A stretch of DNA of 64,000 nucleotides. It comes from Marseilla massiliensis. Its GTDB lineage: Bacteria; Bacteroidota; Bacteroidia; Bacteroidales; Bacteroidaceae. Both the position numbers and the translations under genes were made by a program. How positions within the stretch are numbered: the stretch's first letter is position 1; every line of letters starts with the position of its first letter. Below are positions 41,784 to 50,714 of this stretch, piece by piece. The stretch covers positions 22,676 to 86,675 of the forward strand of contig NZ_JACJJL010000019.1 in assembly GCF_016899955.1 (NCBI RefSeq), given 5' to 3'. Under the pieces are notes generated by a model, which saw only the letters and a list, made by a program, of their open reading frames with translations, did no database searches and was not told the origin of the DNA.

Positions 41784-43523
41784 ATGCATTTTAAATGGAA
41801 TTACAAACCACAGACAACAGAGGAGGAAAAGGCCGCGAAGGAGCTGGCTGAGAAAATAGGCATGAGCCCCATACTGGCCGACTTGCTAATACGCCGGGGC
41901 ATCAGGACCGAGTCGGCTGCCAAGCGCTTCTTCAGGCCCATGCTCAACGAACTCAACGACCCGTTCCTGATGAACGACATGGACGTGGCCGTCGACAGGC
42001 TCAACGACGCCATGGGGCGCAAGGAGCGCATCATGGTCTACGGCGACTACGACGTCGACGGGTGCACGGCGGTGGCGCTGGTCTACAAGTTCCTGCAGCA
42101 GTTCTACTCAAACATGGACTACTACATACCCGACCGCTACGAAGAAGGCTACGGGGTGAGCCGCAAGGGAATAGACTACGCCAAGGCAACAGGGGTGAAG
42201 CTCATCATCGTGCTCGACTGCGGCATCAAGGCCATCGACGAGATTGCCTACGCCAAGACGCTGGGCATTGACTTCATCATCTGCGACCACCACGTGCCCG
42301 ACGAGGAGATGCCCCCGGCCGTGGCCATACTCAACCCCAAGCGCCCCGACTCCACCTACCCCTTCAGCCACCTGTCGGGATGCGGCGTGGGGTTCAAGCT
42401 CATGCAGGCCTTCGCCAAGAACAACGGCATACCTTTCTCAAGGCTCATACCCCTGCTCGACTTCTGCGCCGTGAGCATAGCCTCGGACATAGTGCCGGTG
42501 ACGGGCGAAAACCGCATACTGGCGTACCATGGGCTGAAACAGCTCAACCAAAACCCGTCGGTGGGCCTCAAGGCCATCATCGAGGTGTGCGCCCTGACGG
42601 GGCGCGAACTGACCATGAGCGACATAGTGTTCAAGATTGGGCCGCGCATCAACGCCTCGGGCAGGATGCAGAACGGGCGCGAGGCCGTGGAGCTGCTCGT
42701 GGAGAAAGACCTGAACAGGGCAATGAAGGAGGCCGGGCTCATCAACGAATACAACGAGCAGCGCAAGGACGTTGACAAGCAGATGACCGAAGAGGCCAAC
42801 CTCATCGTGGCCAAGCTCGAAAACCAGCAGCACCTGTCGTCGATAGTGCTCTACGGCGAAAACTGGAAGAAAGGCGTGGTGGGCATAGTGGCATCGAGGC
42901 TCACCGAGCTGTACTTCAGGCCCACGGTGGTGATGACGCTGAGCAACGGCATGGCCACGGGCTCGGCCAGGAGCGTGGCCGGGTTCGACATATACGAGGC
43001 CATAAAGAGCTGCCGCGACCTGCTCGAAAACTTCGGGGGCCACACCTACGCCGCCGGACTGTCGATGAAGACGTCGAACATACCTGAGTTCAGGCGGCGC
43101 TTCCAGCAGTATGTCGACGACCACATACAGCCGGAGCAGACGCAGGCCATACTCGACATCGAAGAGATGATAGACTTCAAGGACATCACAAAGAAGATGC
43201 ACGCCGACCTAAAGAAGTTCGCTCCGCACGGGCCCTACAACCCCAAGCCGCTGTTCTGCACCCGCAACGTCTACGACTATGGCACAAGCAAGGTGGTGGG
43301 CCGCAACCAGGAGCACATCAAGCTCGAGCTTGTAGACAGCAAGTCGAGCAACGTGATGAACGGCATAGCCTTCGGCCAGAGCGCCGCAGCAAGGTACATC
43401 AAGAGCAAGCGCAGCTTCGACATAGTATACACCATAGAGGAAAATGTTTACAAGCGGGGCGAGGCGCAACTGCAGATAGAAGACATCAAGCCGTCGGACG
43501 ACAGCCAGGAAGCCCTGCAGTGA
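41784..43523 (+). CDS. recJ: Single-stranded-DNA-specific exonuclease RecJ
   Basis: 579 aa. The DHH phosphoesterase motifs are present: YGDYDVDGCTAV (motif I), VLDCGIKAIDE (II), CDHHVPDEEMPPAVAILNP (III, DHH), SGCGVGFKL (IV), and the DHHA1 domain with ASGRMQNGREAVELL and SARSVAGFDIYEAI...GGHTYAAGLS. RecJ degrades 5' ends of single strands in recombination and mismatch repair. ATG 41784 (MHFKWNYKPQ) is chosen; the longer frame from 41736 reads a basic stretch without family match. It is followed by recQ after 25 bases, its usual functional partner. Confidence 0.96.
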   Translation: MHFKWNYKPQTTEEEKAAKELAEKIGMSPILADLLIRRGIRTESAAKRFFRPMLNELNDPFLMNDMDVAVDRLNDAMGRKERIMVYGDYDVDGCTAVALVYKFLQQFYSNMDYYIPDRYEEGYGVSRKGIDYAKATGVKLIIVLDCGIKAIDEIAYAKTLGIDFIICDHHVPDEEMPPAVAILNPKRPDSTYPFSHLSGCGVGFKLMQAFAKNNGIPFSRLIPLLDFCAVSIASDIVPVTGENRILAYHGLKQLNQNPSVGLKAIIEVCALTGRELTMSDIVFKIGPRINASGRMQNGREAVELLVEKDLNRAMKEAGLINEYNEQRKDVDKQMTEEANLIVAKLENQQHLSSIVLYGENWKKGVVGIVASRLTELYFRPTVVMTLSNGMATGSARSVAGFDIYEAIKSCRDLLENFGGHTYAAGLSMKTSNIPEFRRRFQQYVDDHIQPEQTQAILDIEEMIDFKDITKKMHADLKKFAPHGPYNPKPLFCTRNVYDYGTSKVVGRNQEHIKLELVDSKSSNVMNGIAFGQSAAARYIKSKRSFDIVYTIEENVYKRGEAQLQIEDIKPSDDSQEALQ

Positions 43524-43548
43524 CAACGCTAAGCCACAACTACGGGCC

Positions 43549-45453
43549 ATGCAAGACAAGTTTGACAACATACTTCAGAAATACTGGGGCTACGCCGGCT
43601 TCCGTGGCATACAGCGCGAGATAATAGAAAGCATAAGCAGCGGGCGCGACACGCTGGGACTCATGCCCACAGGCGGGGGCAAGTCGATAACGTTTCAGGT
43701 GCCGGCGCTGGCCATGACGGGGGTGTGCATAGTAATCACACCGCTCATTGCCCTCATGAAAGACCAGGTGATGAACCTCAGGCGGCGCAACATAGCGGCA
43801 GCGGCCATACACACCGGACTTACCCACGACGAGATTCTGGCCACGCTCGAGAACTGTGTCTTCGGGGCGGTGAAGATTTTGTATGTGTCGCCCGAGCGGC
43901 TGTCGTCTGAACTGTTCTGCACCAAGCTGCGGCACATCAAGGTGAGCTTCGTGACCGTCGACGAGGCCCACTGCATCAGCCAGTGGGGCTACGACTTCAG
44001 GCCCTCATACCTGCGCATAGCCGACATCAGGGCCATGCTGCCTGGGGTGCCGGTGCTGGCGCTCACGGCCACGGCCACACCGGCAGTGGTCGACGACATA
44101 CAAGACAAGCTGGGCTTCGGCAGCCACAACGTGTTCAGGATGAGCTTCGAGCGCAAAAACCTGGCCTACGTGGTGAGGCGCTCTGCCGACAAGGAAGCCG
44201 AGGCCCTGCACATACTGCAGCGCGTCGACGGGCCGGCCATCGTTTACGTGCGCAGCAGGGCCAAGGCCAAGGAGGTGGCCGAATACCTGGCCGGGCAAGG
44301 CATAAGCGCCACCTACTACCACGCCGGACTCGACAACGCCGACAAAGACGCCCGGCAGAAGGCATGGGTAAGCGACAAGGCACGCGTGATGGTGGCCACC
44401 AACGCCTTCGGCATGGGCATCGACAAGCCCGACGTGCGCACGGTGATACACACCGACTGCCCCGACAGCCTGGAGGCCTACTTCCAGGAGGCGGGCCGGG
44501 CGGGCCGCGACGGCGCGAAAGCCTATGCAGTGCTGCTGTACAACGGGGCCGACAGCCGGAAGCTGGCAAAGCGCATCGACGACAATTTCCCTGAAAAAGA
44601 ATACATACGCAAGGTGTATGAGCACTTGGCGTATTTCTTCCAGGTGGCCGAGGGCTATGGCGAGAACATCACGTTTGAGTTTAACATCGAGAAATTCTGC
44701 CATACGTTCAAGCACTTCCCGCTGAGGGTGAACTCGGCGCTGAAGATTCTCGACCGCGCCGGATACATTGATTACGCCGAAGAGCAGGACAACGCTGCGA
44801 GGGTGATGATGACCGTGACGCGCGACGAACTGTACAGGCTTACCAACAACACGCCCAACGAAGACAAGGTGATAATAACGCTGTTGCGCAGCTACGGTGG
44901 ACTGTTCAGCGACTTCCGCTTCATCGACGAGGGCATCGTGGCACAGCGGGCCGGACTGATGCAGCCACAGGTGCACGAGGCGCTGAAGGCGCTCGGCCGC
45001 AAACGGGTATTGAAGTTCATACCGCGCAGGGCCACACCTGTCGTCAGGTACAGGCGAAGGCGCGAAGACCCCGCAAGGCTCGTCTTCCCCAAAGATGCCT
45101 ACGAAGAAAGGCGAAGGCAGTTTGCCGAGCGCATCGGGGCAATGATGCGCTACGCCACCAACGACGACAAATGCCGGAGCCTGCAACTGCTGGGCTACTT
45201 TGGCGAAGACACGGCACAGCCCTGCGGCCACTGCGACGTGTGCCTCGACAGCAAAGGCAACCCTGCCGACACAGCCGGGGCCGAAGAGGTGAGGGCCGCC
45301 ATAGAAAGGCTGCTGGGCGACGGCATGCGCCACCACATCACCGAACTGCTGGGCATAAAGCAGCCACCCGAGACCGTTGACGCCACACTGAGGCGGCTCA
45401 TCGAGGAAGAACACATATACCAGGAAGACGGATTCATATACAAAGGGCATTAA
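43549..45453 (+). CDS. recQ: ATP-dependent DNA helicase RecQ
   Basis: 634 aa. Helicase motifs: MPTGGGKSITFQ (Walker A), TVDEAHCISQWGYDFRPSYL (DEAH plus aromatic-rich loop), ALTATATPAV (III), and the C-terminal half with IVYVRSRAKA, YYHAGLD and QEAGRAGRDG. The RQC region keeps a zinc site (CRSLQLLGYFGE, CGHCDVC). The last 60 residues (MRHHITELLGIKQPPETVDATLRRLIEEEHIY) replace the usual HRDC domain with a winged-helix-like segment. Unwinds DNA for RecJ in RecF-pathway repair. Start ATG 43549. Confidence 0.96.
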   Translation: MQDKFDNILQKYWGYAGFRGIQREIIESISSGRDTLGLMPTGGGKSITFQVPALAMTGVCIVITPLIALMKDQVMNLRRRNIAAAAIHTGLTHDEILATLENCVFGAVKILYVSPERLSSELFCTKLRHIKVSFVTVDEAHCISQWGYDFRPSYLRIADIRAMLPGVPVLALTATATPAVVDDIQDKLGFGSHNVFRMSFERKNLAYVVRRSADKEAEALHILQRVDGPAIVYVRSRAKAKEVAEYLAGQGISATYYHAGLDNADKDARQKAWVSDKARVMVATNAFGMGIDKPDVRTVIHTDCPDSLEAYFQEAGRAGRDGAKAYAVLLYNGADSRKLAKRIDDNFPEKEYIRKVYEHLAYFFQVAEGYGENITFEFNIEKFCHTFKHFPLRVNSALKILDRAGYIDYAEEQDNAARVMMTVTRDELYRLTNNTPNEDKVIITLLRSYGGLFSDFRFIDEGIVAQRAGLMQPQVHEALKALGRKRVLKFIPRRATPVVRYRRRREDPARLVFPKDAYEERRRQFAERIGAMMRYATNDDKCRSLQLLGYFGEDTAQPCGHCDVCLDSKGNPADTAGAEEVRAAIERLLGDGMRHHITELLGIKQPPETVDATLRRLIEEEHIYQEDGFIYKGH

Positions 45454-45470
45454 CCACACTAAGACAAACA

Positions 45471-45740
45471 ATGTTCACAGTCATATCATCAATGCTCGCC
45501 GGCATGGCCGCGGGCTTCGCGCTGAGGCGCCACAAGTCACGGTGGCAGCAGCACGCGGTGACGGCGCTCATCTGGGCGCTGCTCTTCATGCTGGGCCTGG
45601 GCATTGGCTCGAACGACGGCATATTCAACTCGCTGGGGTCGATAGGGCTGCGGTCGGCAGCCATCGGCACGGCTGCCACCATAGGCAGCGCGGCGGCATC
45701 GTGGCTGCTGTGGAAAAAGACAGGGAGGGACAGGCGATGA
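45471..45740 (+). CDS. LysO N-terminal part (DUF340), separate small gene
   Basis: 89 aa, two to three membrane segments: ISSMLAGMAAGFALRR, HAVTALIWALLFMLGLGIGSNDGIFNSLGSIGLRSAAIGTAATIGSAAASWLLWKK. The GLGIGSNDGIFNSL block is the start of the LysO/YbjE lysine exporter, which in E. coli is one chain of 299 residues. Here the rest is encoded by the next gene, overlapping by ATGA. The two products presumably assemble into one transporter in the inner membrane. Confidence 0.85.
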   Translation: MFTVISSMLAGMAAGFALRRHKSRWQQHAVTALIWALLFMLGLGIGSNDGIFNSLGSIGLRSAAIGTAATIGSAAASWLLWKKTGRDRR

Positions 45741-46339
45741 AGGCAAATGCCGGAATAATAGGTTTCTTCGTGGCAGGCATAGTGCTGGGCCGGCTTCACG
45801 CCGTGCCCGCCACGGCAGACCTCGACGCCATAAGCCTCGGGGTGCTCTGCACACTGATATTCTTCGTGGGCTACGGCATAGGCAACGACACCACCGTGCT
45901 GGCCCGGTTCCGCAGCCTAAGCCCCGGACTGGCACTGCTGCCGGCCGTGTCGATACTGGGCAGCCTGGCCGGAAGCCTGGCCGTGGCCATGCTCGCCGGA
46001 GGCCACAGCCCGGCCGAATGGCTCGCCGTGGGCAGCGGCATGGGCTACTACTCCATATCGAGCGTGCTCATCACCGGCTACCGGGGCACGGAACTGGGCA
46101 CCATCGCCCTGCTCTCAAACATTGTGCGCGAGATGATTGCACTGCTCGGGGCACCGCTGCTCGTAAGGCTGTTCGGCACACTGGCACCCATAGCGGCTGC
46201 AGGGGCCACGGCCATGGACACCACGCTGCCCGTGATAAGCCGCACATGCGGCCCGAGGCTCGTGCCCGTGTCGATATACTGCGGCATGGCCACCGACTTC
46301 AGCGTGCCGTTCCTCGTCACGCTATTCTGCTCGATGTGA
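45737..46339 (+). CDS. LysO C-terminal part (lysine exporter family)
   Basis: 200 aa, five or six membrane segments. LCTLIFFVGYGIGNDTTV mirrors the GIGSND block of the first gene, and LAVGSGMGYYSISSVLITGYRGTELGTIALLSNIVREMIALLGAPLLVR is the signature of the LysO/DUF340 C-terminal half. ATG 45737 overlaps the stop of the preceding gene as ATGA, which fixes the start; longer frames upstream only shadow that gene. Export of lysine or a toxic analogue is the known activity of the family. Confidence 0.88.
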   Translation: MKANAGIIGFFVAGIVLGRLHAVPATADLDAISLGVLCTLIFFVGYGIGNDTTVLARFRSLSPGLALLPAVSILGSLAGSLAVAMLAGGHSPAEWLAVGSGMGYYSISSVLITGYRGTELGTIALLSNIVREMIALLGAPLLVRLFGTLAPIAAAGATAMDTTLPVISRTCGPRLVPVSIYCGMATDFSVPFLVTLFCSM

Positions 46340-46380
46340 GCCCACGGCGGCAGCCACGGTCAGCCAGGCCACGGCCGGCA

Positions 46381-47073
46381 TCACAGGAACAGGGCAAACA
46401 CCGAGGCGCCTATCACCGTAAGTATGCCACTCACCACTATCGACAGGCCGCTCGTGGCTCCCTCGACCACACCCATCTCCATGGCCTTGGCCGTGCCTAT
46501 GGCGTGGGAACTGCTGCCTATGGCTATACCCTTGGCTATGGGCTCCTCTATCCTCAGCAGCTTTAGGAACTTCTCGGCGAAGATGTTGCCGAGCACGCCG
46601 GTGACAATGATCGACACCACGGTGACCGACACTATGCCGCCCAGCTCCTCTGACACGCCCATGCCTATGGCCGTGGTTATGGACTTCGGCAGGAAGGTGA
46701 CGTATGCCTCGTGGCCGAAGCCAAACGCCAGGGCAAGCAGCAACACCGTGACGAGGCTTGCAAGGGCCCCGGCCGCGATGCCGCACACTATGGCGCGGTA
46801 GTTTTTCTTGAGCAGCTCCACCTGCTGGTAGAGGGGCACGGCAAGGCACACCGTGGCCGGGGTGAGCAGGTAGCTCAGCCATGCCGCCCCGCGGCTGTAA
46901 GACCCATAGTCGACACCGAGCACAAGCAGGGCTGCAATGACAAGCACTATCGACACGAGCAGCGGGTTCATGAAGCCCCAGCCCGTCTTGCGGCGCAGGG
47001 CCACGCCAACGGCATAAGACACCAGGCTGATGCAAACGCCGAAGTAGACCGAATCGCAGAACAGGCGTTCCAT
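46381..47073 (-). CDS. LrgB/CidB family membrane protein
   Basis: 230 aa with six or more membrane segments. [24 protein letters not shown], the [23 protein letters not shown] block, [20 protein letters not shown] and [41 protein letters not shown] are all classic LrgB. Proposed roles are modulation of murein hydrolases or export of pyruvate/glycolate in other organisms. ATG 47073 is chosen because it shares its A with the TGA of the LrgA gene (TGATG). Confidence 0.94.
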   Translation of the reverse strand: MERLFCDSVYFGVCISLVSYAVGVALRRKTGWGFMNPLLVSIVLVIAALLVLGVDYGSYSRGAAWLSYLLTPATVCLAVPLYQQVELLKKNYRAIVCGIAAGALASLVTVLLLALAFGFGHEAYVTFLPKSITTAIGMGVSEELGGIVSVTVVSIIVTGVLGNIFAEKFLKLLRIEEPIAKGIAIGSSSHAIGTAKAMEMGVVEGATSGLSIVVSGILTVIGASVFALFL

Positions 47074-47429
47074 CAGCGACCCTCCTTTCCGCGGCGTATC
47101 ATCCGCTGCGTAACCAAGCCGGCCACACCCATTACCACAAACGTGGTAAGCACGGTCACGGCCACATAGGCCACCAGATGGCCGGCAATGTCGGCCCACG
47201 AGTCAACCAGTCCGACGGCCGCCGGGATGAACATCACCGGCATGACAGCTATGAGAAACGTGCTCACCTCGCGCACATCCTTCACCTTGACCCATTTCAT
47301 CTGCAAAGCCACAAACAGCATCACGATGCCGTAGATGCTGGCCGGTATGGGCAGCGGCAGCATGGCGTGCAGAGCCTCACCCGCAAACGAGAAGGCGAGT
47401 ATTATCAGAAACTGTGTGATATACTTCAT
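47073..47429 (-). CDS. LrgA/CidA family membrane protein
   Basis: 118 aa, four membrane segments, holin-like. FAGEALHAMLPLPIPASIYGIVMLFVALQMKWVKVKDV and LIAVMPVMFIPAAVGLVDSW are diagnostic of LrgA/CidA. It is translated together with LrgB (stop and start share one base) and starts 11 bases after the kinase-like gene. Confidence 0.94.
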   Translation of the reverse strand: MKYITQFLIILAFSFAGEALHAMLPLPIPASIYGIVMLFVALQMKWVKVKDVREVSTFLIAVMPVMFIPAAVGLVDSWADIAGHLVAYVAVTVLTTFVVMGVAGLVTQRMIRRGKEGR

Positions 47430-47439
47430 GACAAAGCCC

Positions 47440-48015
47440 TCACTTTATGCCAATGCCTTCGATATATTGCCTTATAAGCGCCACGGAACGCTCGGCCCCG
47501 AGCCTCACGCTGTCGAAGCACAGGTCGTAGTCGCTCGAGTTGCCCCACTGCAGGTGGGTGTAGTACCTGTGGTAGCGCACCCGGCTGTCGTCCATGTCGC
47601 GCACTATCTCGCGCGCCTCGGCCATGCCTATGCCCTGCTCGGCGGCCACAGCCCTTACACGCTCGTCCTCGCGCCCTTTGAGGAACACCGACACGAGGTC
47701 GGCCCTCCGGCGGAATATGTAGTTGCCGCAGCGGCCTATTATGATGCAGTCGCGCTGCCCTATCATGTCGGACAGTATGTCGAGCGCCCTGCTGTGCACC
47801 GGGCCCTCGCTGTGGCCGAGGGCCGAGATGGCAAACAACAGTTCGTCGACGGGTCGCTCCTCAAAGAAGTCGTCCATCTCTTCGAGCACACCCTCTGCGC
47901 GGGCCATCTCCAACAGGCCCTTGCGCGTGTAGAACGGTATGCCGTAGGCGGCGCCCAGCATCTTGCCGATGGCCAGTGCGCCACACCCGTATTGCCGGGC
48001 TATAGTGATAATCAT
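47440..48015 (-). CDS. Cytidylate kinase-like family protein
   Basis: 191 aa. The start IITIARQYGCGALAIGKMLGAAYGIPFY is the P-loop-like region of the cytidylate kinase-like (Cmk2) family, with GCGALAIGK in place of a standard GxxGxGK. DCIIIGRCGNYIFR and LVSVFLKGREDERV (lid region) follow. It is not the housekeeping cytidylate kinase; substrate unknown. First gene of a leftward operon with lrgA-lrgB. Confidence 0.88.
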   Translation of the reverse strand: MIITIARQYGCGALAIGKMLGAAYGIPFYTRKGLLEMARAEGVLEEMDDFFEERPVDELLFAISALGHSEGPVHSRALDILSDMIGQRDCIIIGRCGNYIFRRRADLVSVFLKGREDERVRAVAAEQGIGMAEAREIVRDMDDSRVRYHRYYTHLQWGNSSDYDLCFDSVRLGAERSVALIRQYIEGIGIK

Positions 48016-48042
48016 TGGCGTTTGATTTTAAGAAAACGGGTG

Positions 48043-48050
48043 CAAAGTTA
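48043..48050 (-). promoter_or_regulatory. Promoter -7 element of the kinase-lrgAB operon
   Basis: TAACTTTG on the minus strand, 28 bases before the start codon. The -33 box is unclear. Confidence 0.55.
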
Positions 48051-48220
48051 GCAATATTAGCCGAGAAGCGTATGCATCCGGCCATGTTTTTTGCCTCGCG
48101 CGCATTCCCACGGCTTGTCACTTCGTCATCACATTCCGCAAATCGGCATGGCTCTCCACCACATCGCAGGTAACAGTGGAGTTGGATATGGTGGCAAAGT
48201 GGCGGCGGGCACACTCCAAC

Positions 48221-49144
48221 TCATTGCTCTGCTATCCCAAGAAACTTGTTCATACGCTCAATACATTTCTTTTTTTGATGGATGTTTGGATGAACATACA
48301 GGTTAAGCGTTGTTGCCACATTTGAATGACCGAGTATGGCGCTTACCGTCTTGTAATCGCATTGGCTCTCTATGCAACGGGTTGCAAAGGTGTGGCGCAG
48401 CCCGTGGAATACGATTTGAGGAATGCCAAGCCGCTTCAATAACCGATAAAAATAGTCACGGTAAGAACGTGGTTCTTTTGAATGTTCAGATTCACCTACC
48501 ACAAACGGAGAGGCAGAGGCTTTCCTTACTGTTCGCAGGCTTTTGAACAATAGCGTTGAGATGGGTATCTCCCGGCATGAAGTCCGTGTTTTGGGCGATG
48601 AGTGTATTTTCTCTGTAGATTTCAATTCGCAATTGTAAATCCGCCCTACGGTACGCCTTACCGTGATAATACGTTGGCAGAAGTCCACATCTTTCCATTG
48701 CAGTGCGCACACTTCGCCTATTCTCATGCCTGTGCAAACAGCCAACAGCACACCGATGTTCTGTGCTGTAGGTGTTTCAATCAGGTGCCGCATCAGTATG
48801 CGCTGATGCGTTATTGCCAAAGTAGGCAATCTGTTCATTTCAGTATCTGTAGGATATTCTATCTCCCAACCGTCGAATGGAAACATCTTGTGTTTCTTTC
48901 CGTATTTTGCTACAGACTTCAGAACAGCCACCATATCCCTTACGGTTTTGCGTGCAAGGCCACACGACAGTTTATGAATTACAAACCGCTGCACGTCGTC
49001 TTCTGTGATGCGTGTCTTCTCACCGAAATATGGCAGCAGATGGGTTTGCAGCGTAAGCAGATAAGCACACATGGTAGAGTGCTTTACTATCGGACGCTTT
49101 GCTGCACACCAACGCATTGAAATTTCTTGAAATGTATTCTGCAT
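48221..49144 (-). CDS. Tyrosine-type site-specific integrase
   Basis: 307 aa. N-terminal SAM-like core-binding domain (VKHSTMCAYLLTLQTHLLPYFGEKTRITEDDVQRFVIHKLSCGLARKTVRDMVAVL) and a catalytic domain with Arg in CTGMRIGEVCALQW, HGLRHTFATR (HxxR), LGHSNVATTLNLYVH (His and Tyr). All active-site residues are present, so it is probably functional. It has lower GC than the surrounding genes. ATG 49144 lies inside the left arm of a perfect 15-bp inverted repeat. It is followed by a stretch that looks like an interrupted reading frame (48118-48220). Confidence 0.94.
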   Translation of the reverse strand: MQNTFQEISMRWCAAKRPIVKHSTMCAYLLTLQTHLLPYFGEKTRITEDDVQRFVIHKLSCGLARKTVRDMVAVLKSVAKYGKKHKMFPFDGWEIEYPTDTEMNRLPTLAITHQRILMRHLIETPTAQNIGVLLAVCTGMRIGEVCALQWKDVDFCQRIITVRRTVGRIYNCELKSTEKIHSSPKTRTSCREIPISTLLFKSLRTVRKASASPFVVGESEHSKEPRSYRDYFYRLLKRLGIPQIVFHGLRHTFATRCIESQCDYKTVSAILGHSNVATTLNLYVHPNIHQKKKCIERMNKFLGIAEQ

Positions 49145-49197
49145 ATACTTGTTTTGAAGGAATCAATACTAATATAACTCCCTCAAAACAAGTATAT
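49143..49197. repeat. Inverted repeat at the integrase start
   Basis: ATATACTTGTTTTGA (49143-49157) and TCAAAACAAGTATAT (49183-49197) are perfect complements, 25 bases apart, with TTCTGC outside both arms. The left arm covers the integrase start codon. It may be a recombinase binding site, a translational hairpin or an operator. Confidence 0.85.
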
Positions 49198-49213
49198 TCT
49201 GCAACATGTCACA

Positions 49214-49564
49214 TTATTTGTTTCCTTTTGAGCGGTTGTGCGTCTTGCACAGCATCTCGCAATTTTCAATTGAAGTAGCACCGCCTTTGCTCCATGCAGT
49301 CACATGGTCGGCATCCATTTCATTGAACTTGTAGATGCGTGTCTTGTTGGCATTGTCGCCTATGGCGCACAGTGGACAGTTGGAAACACCCTTTTCTTTA
49401 GCCGCTTCTGTCTGGCGCGTGTATGCCGCACGCTTCGTTGACTCTTCAAACAAGCGTATCTGAAGCAGGCTTTTGTCTTGTTCGCCGCCTAATACGTACT
49501 CATATATATTGCGTTGGCATTTGATGCTCTCGTCGGCTTGCAATCTTAGTTTCATTATTCTCAT
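49214..49564 (-). CDS. HNH endonuclease domain, probably a 3' remnant
   Basis: 116 aa. It contains a full HNH motif: SNCPLCAIG, DADHVTAWSKGGATSIENCEMLCKTHNRSKGN, with the two CxxC-type zinc pairs. The N-terminal 45 residues (YEYVLGGEQDKSLLQIRLFEESTKRAAYTRQTEAAKEKG) match, from memory, the segment directly before the HNH domain in long DUF262/GmrSD-like proteins. The DUF262 part is missing, so this looks like the truncated end of a restriction-type defence gene or a stand-alone nuclease derived from one. It lies 70 bases upstream of the integrase. Confidence 0.75.
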   Translation of the reverse strand: MRIMKLRLQADESIKCQRNIYEYVLGGEQDKSLLQIRLFEESTKRAAYTRQTEAAKEKGVSNCPLCAIGDNANKTRIYKFNEMDADHVTAWSKGGATSIENCEMLCKTHNRSKGNK

Positions 49565-49709
49565 CTAACCGGATTCGGAACGAACAGACATCTTGCATCA
49601 GCATTCAGACTGCCTGCAATGCCGGCCTATCCAGCCCACGTCATGCCACCAGCCAGCAACGCCTCATTTCGTTCGGTATGTCTGTCCTTCCTTCTGTTAT
49701 ACGGTTACA

Positions 49710-49717
49710 AAGATACA
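49710..49717 (-). promoter_or_regulatory. Promoter -7 element upstream of the HNH gene
   Basis: TATCTTTG on the minus strand, about 145 bases before the HNH start; the leader between them has no open frame of note. The rest of 49565-49875 holds no gene. Confidence 0.5.
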
Positions 49718-49875
49718 AATTTTATTTTATCCCTAAGCCATAAAATTAAGTACTATTTAACATGACAATAGTTGCCTGGCAGAAACACACCGAATACCAC
49801 AGCAGTTGCTACTATCCGCGAGCCCTTGCCCCATTTTTTAAGCCCGCCTGCGTGTTGCGCAGCCCATCATGCCAC

Positions 49876-49930
49876 TGCCGGGCAGCCATGGCGGCCCACC
49901 CAAAGGTGCTTGCCCCCATGCTGCCCGGCA
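49876..49930 (-). terminator. Hairpin downstream of ric
   Basis: TGCCGGGCAG (49876-49885) pairs perfectly with CTGCCCGGCA (49921-49930); loop 35 bases. It begins 31 bases after the ric stop on the minus strand. No T run. Confidence 0.4.
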
Positions 49931-49961
49931 GCGGCTATGGTATTTTGACAAAGACATGCTG

Positions 49962-50696
49962 TCAGCCCATGGCCACAGCCTGCTCCAAGGCCACGGCCCG
50001 CGGGAAGATGATGTTGTTCTCGAGGTGTATGTGCTCGTGCAGCGCGTCTCTGAACTGGCGCAGCTGCTGCATGGCCAGAGCATAGCTCGCACAGGCGTCG
50101 GCCGGCGCGGCAAAGTCGGCGGTGAGCGCGGCAATGCGCTCAAAGCGCTCTCCCTCGCCGCTGTGCTCCATCTCCATGACCGCTATTGGGTGTTCCACTG
50201 TGCCGCAGCCGAACGGAGCTATGGCCGTGCCGCTGGTGTGCGCCCTGTGCAGTTCGTAGATATACGGGAAGAGCACCTGCTCCTCTTTCGACAGATGGCT
50301 GTCGAGGTCGGCCAGCGACTGGCTGAACAGCCGGGCCACCTCGGCCAGTTCGGGGTGGCGACCGCCGTGCACTTCTACCACACGCCCCAGCAGTTGGGCC
50401 GTCTGCGGGCCTCGCTCGCGTATGTTGCGGTGGTGAATCTTCAGCACATAGTCTACGAGCAGGTCGGTAGGCCACTCGGCAAACGGGCATGCACCCGCCC
50501 CCTGTCTGTCATTGTGCGCACAGAGCTCGCGCTCTACATCGGCGGGGTCGAGGCCCTTTTGGCGGCATGCCTCGCCGAACATCACGCCGCCGTGGCAGCA
50601 GAAGTCGATGCCGAGGCGGGCGAACACCGCCGACGCCCCGAAGTCGGAGGCCACTATCTGGCCTACGGTCTGTGAACGGTAATCAGTATGTTTCAT
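49962..50696 (-). CDS. ric: Iron-sulfur cluster repair protein (RIC/ScdA/YtfE)
   Basis: 244 aa. The N-terminal ScdA_N domain (VGQIVASDFGASAVFARLGIDFCCHGG) and a hemerythrin-like di-iron domain with the metal-binding His/Glu in IHHRNIRER, DSHLSKEEQVLFPYI, EMEHSGEGERF and ALHEHIHLENNIIFP are complete. RIC proteins help restore clusters damaged by nitric oxide or oxygen. It lies 18 bases after hcp and is thus part of the same nitrosative-stress operon. Confidence 0.95.
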   Translation of the reverse strand: MKHTDYRSQTVGQIVASDFGASAVFARLGIDFCCHGGVMFGEACRQKGLDPADVERELCAHNDRQGAGACPFAEWPTDLLVDYVLKIHHRNIRERGPQTAQLLGRVVEVHGGRHPELAEVARLFSQSLADLDSHLSKEEQVLFPYIYELHRAHTSGTAIAPFGCGTVEHPIAVMEMEHSGEGERFERIAALTADFAAPADACASYALAMQQLRQFRDALHEHIHLENNIIFPRAVALEQAVAMG

Positions 50697-50714
50697 TTCT
50701 ATTTCTCCTTCTTT

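Noticed and set aside
49571..49688. CGAACAGACAT and TTCGGTATGTCTGT near 49.57 and 49.67 kb as an inverted repeat
   Set aside because: The matching parts are in a different order on the two sides and do not pair over more than a few bases.
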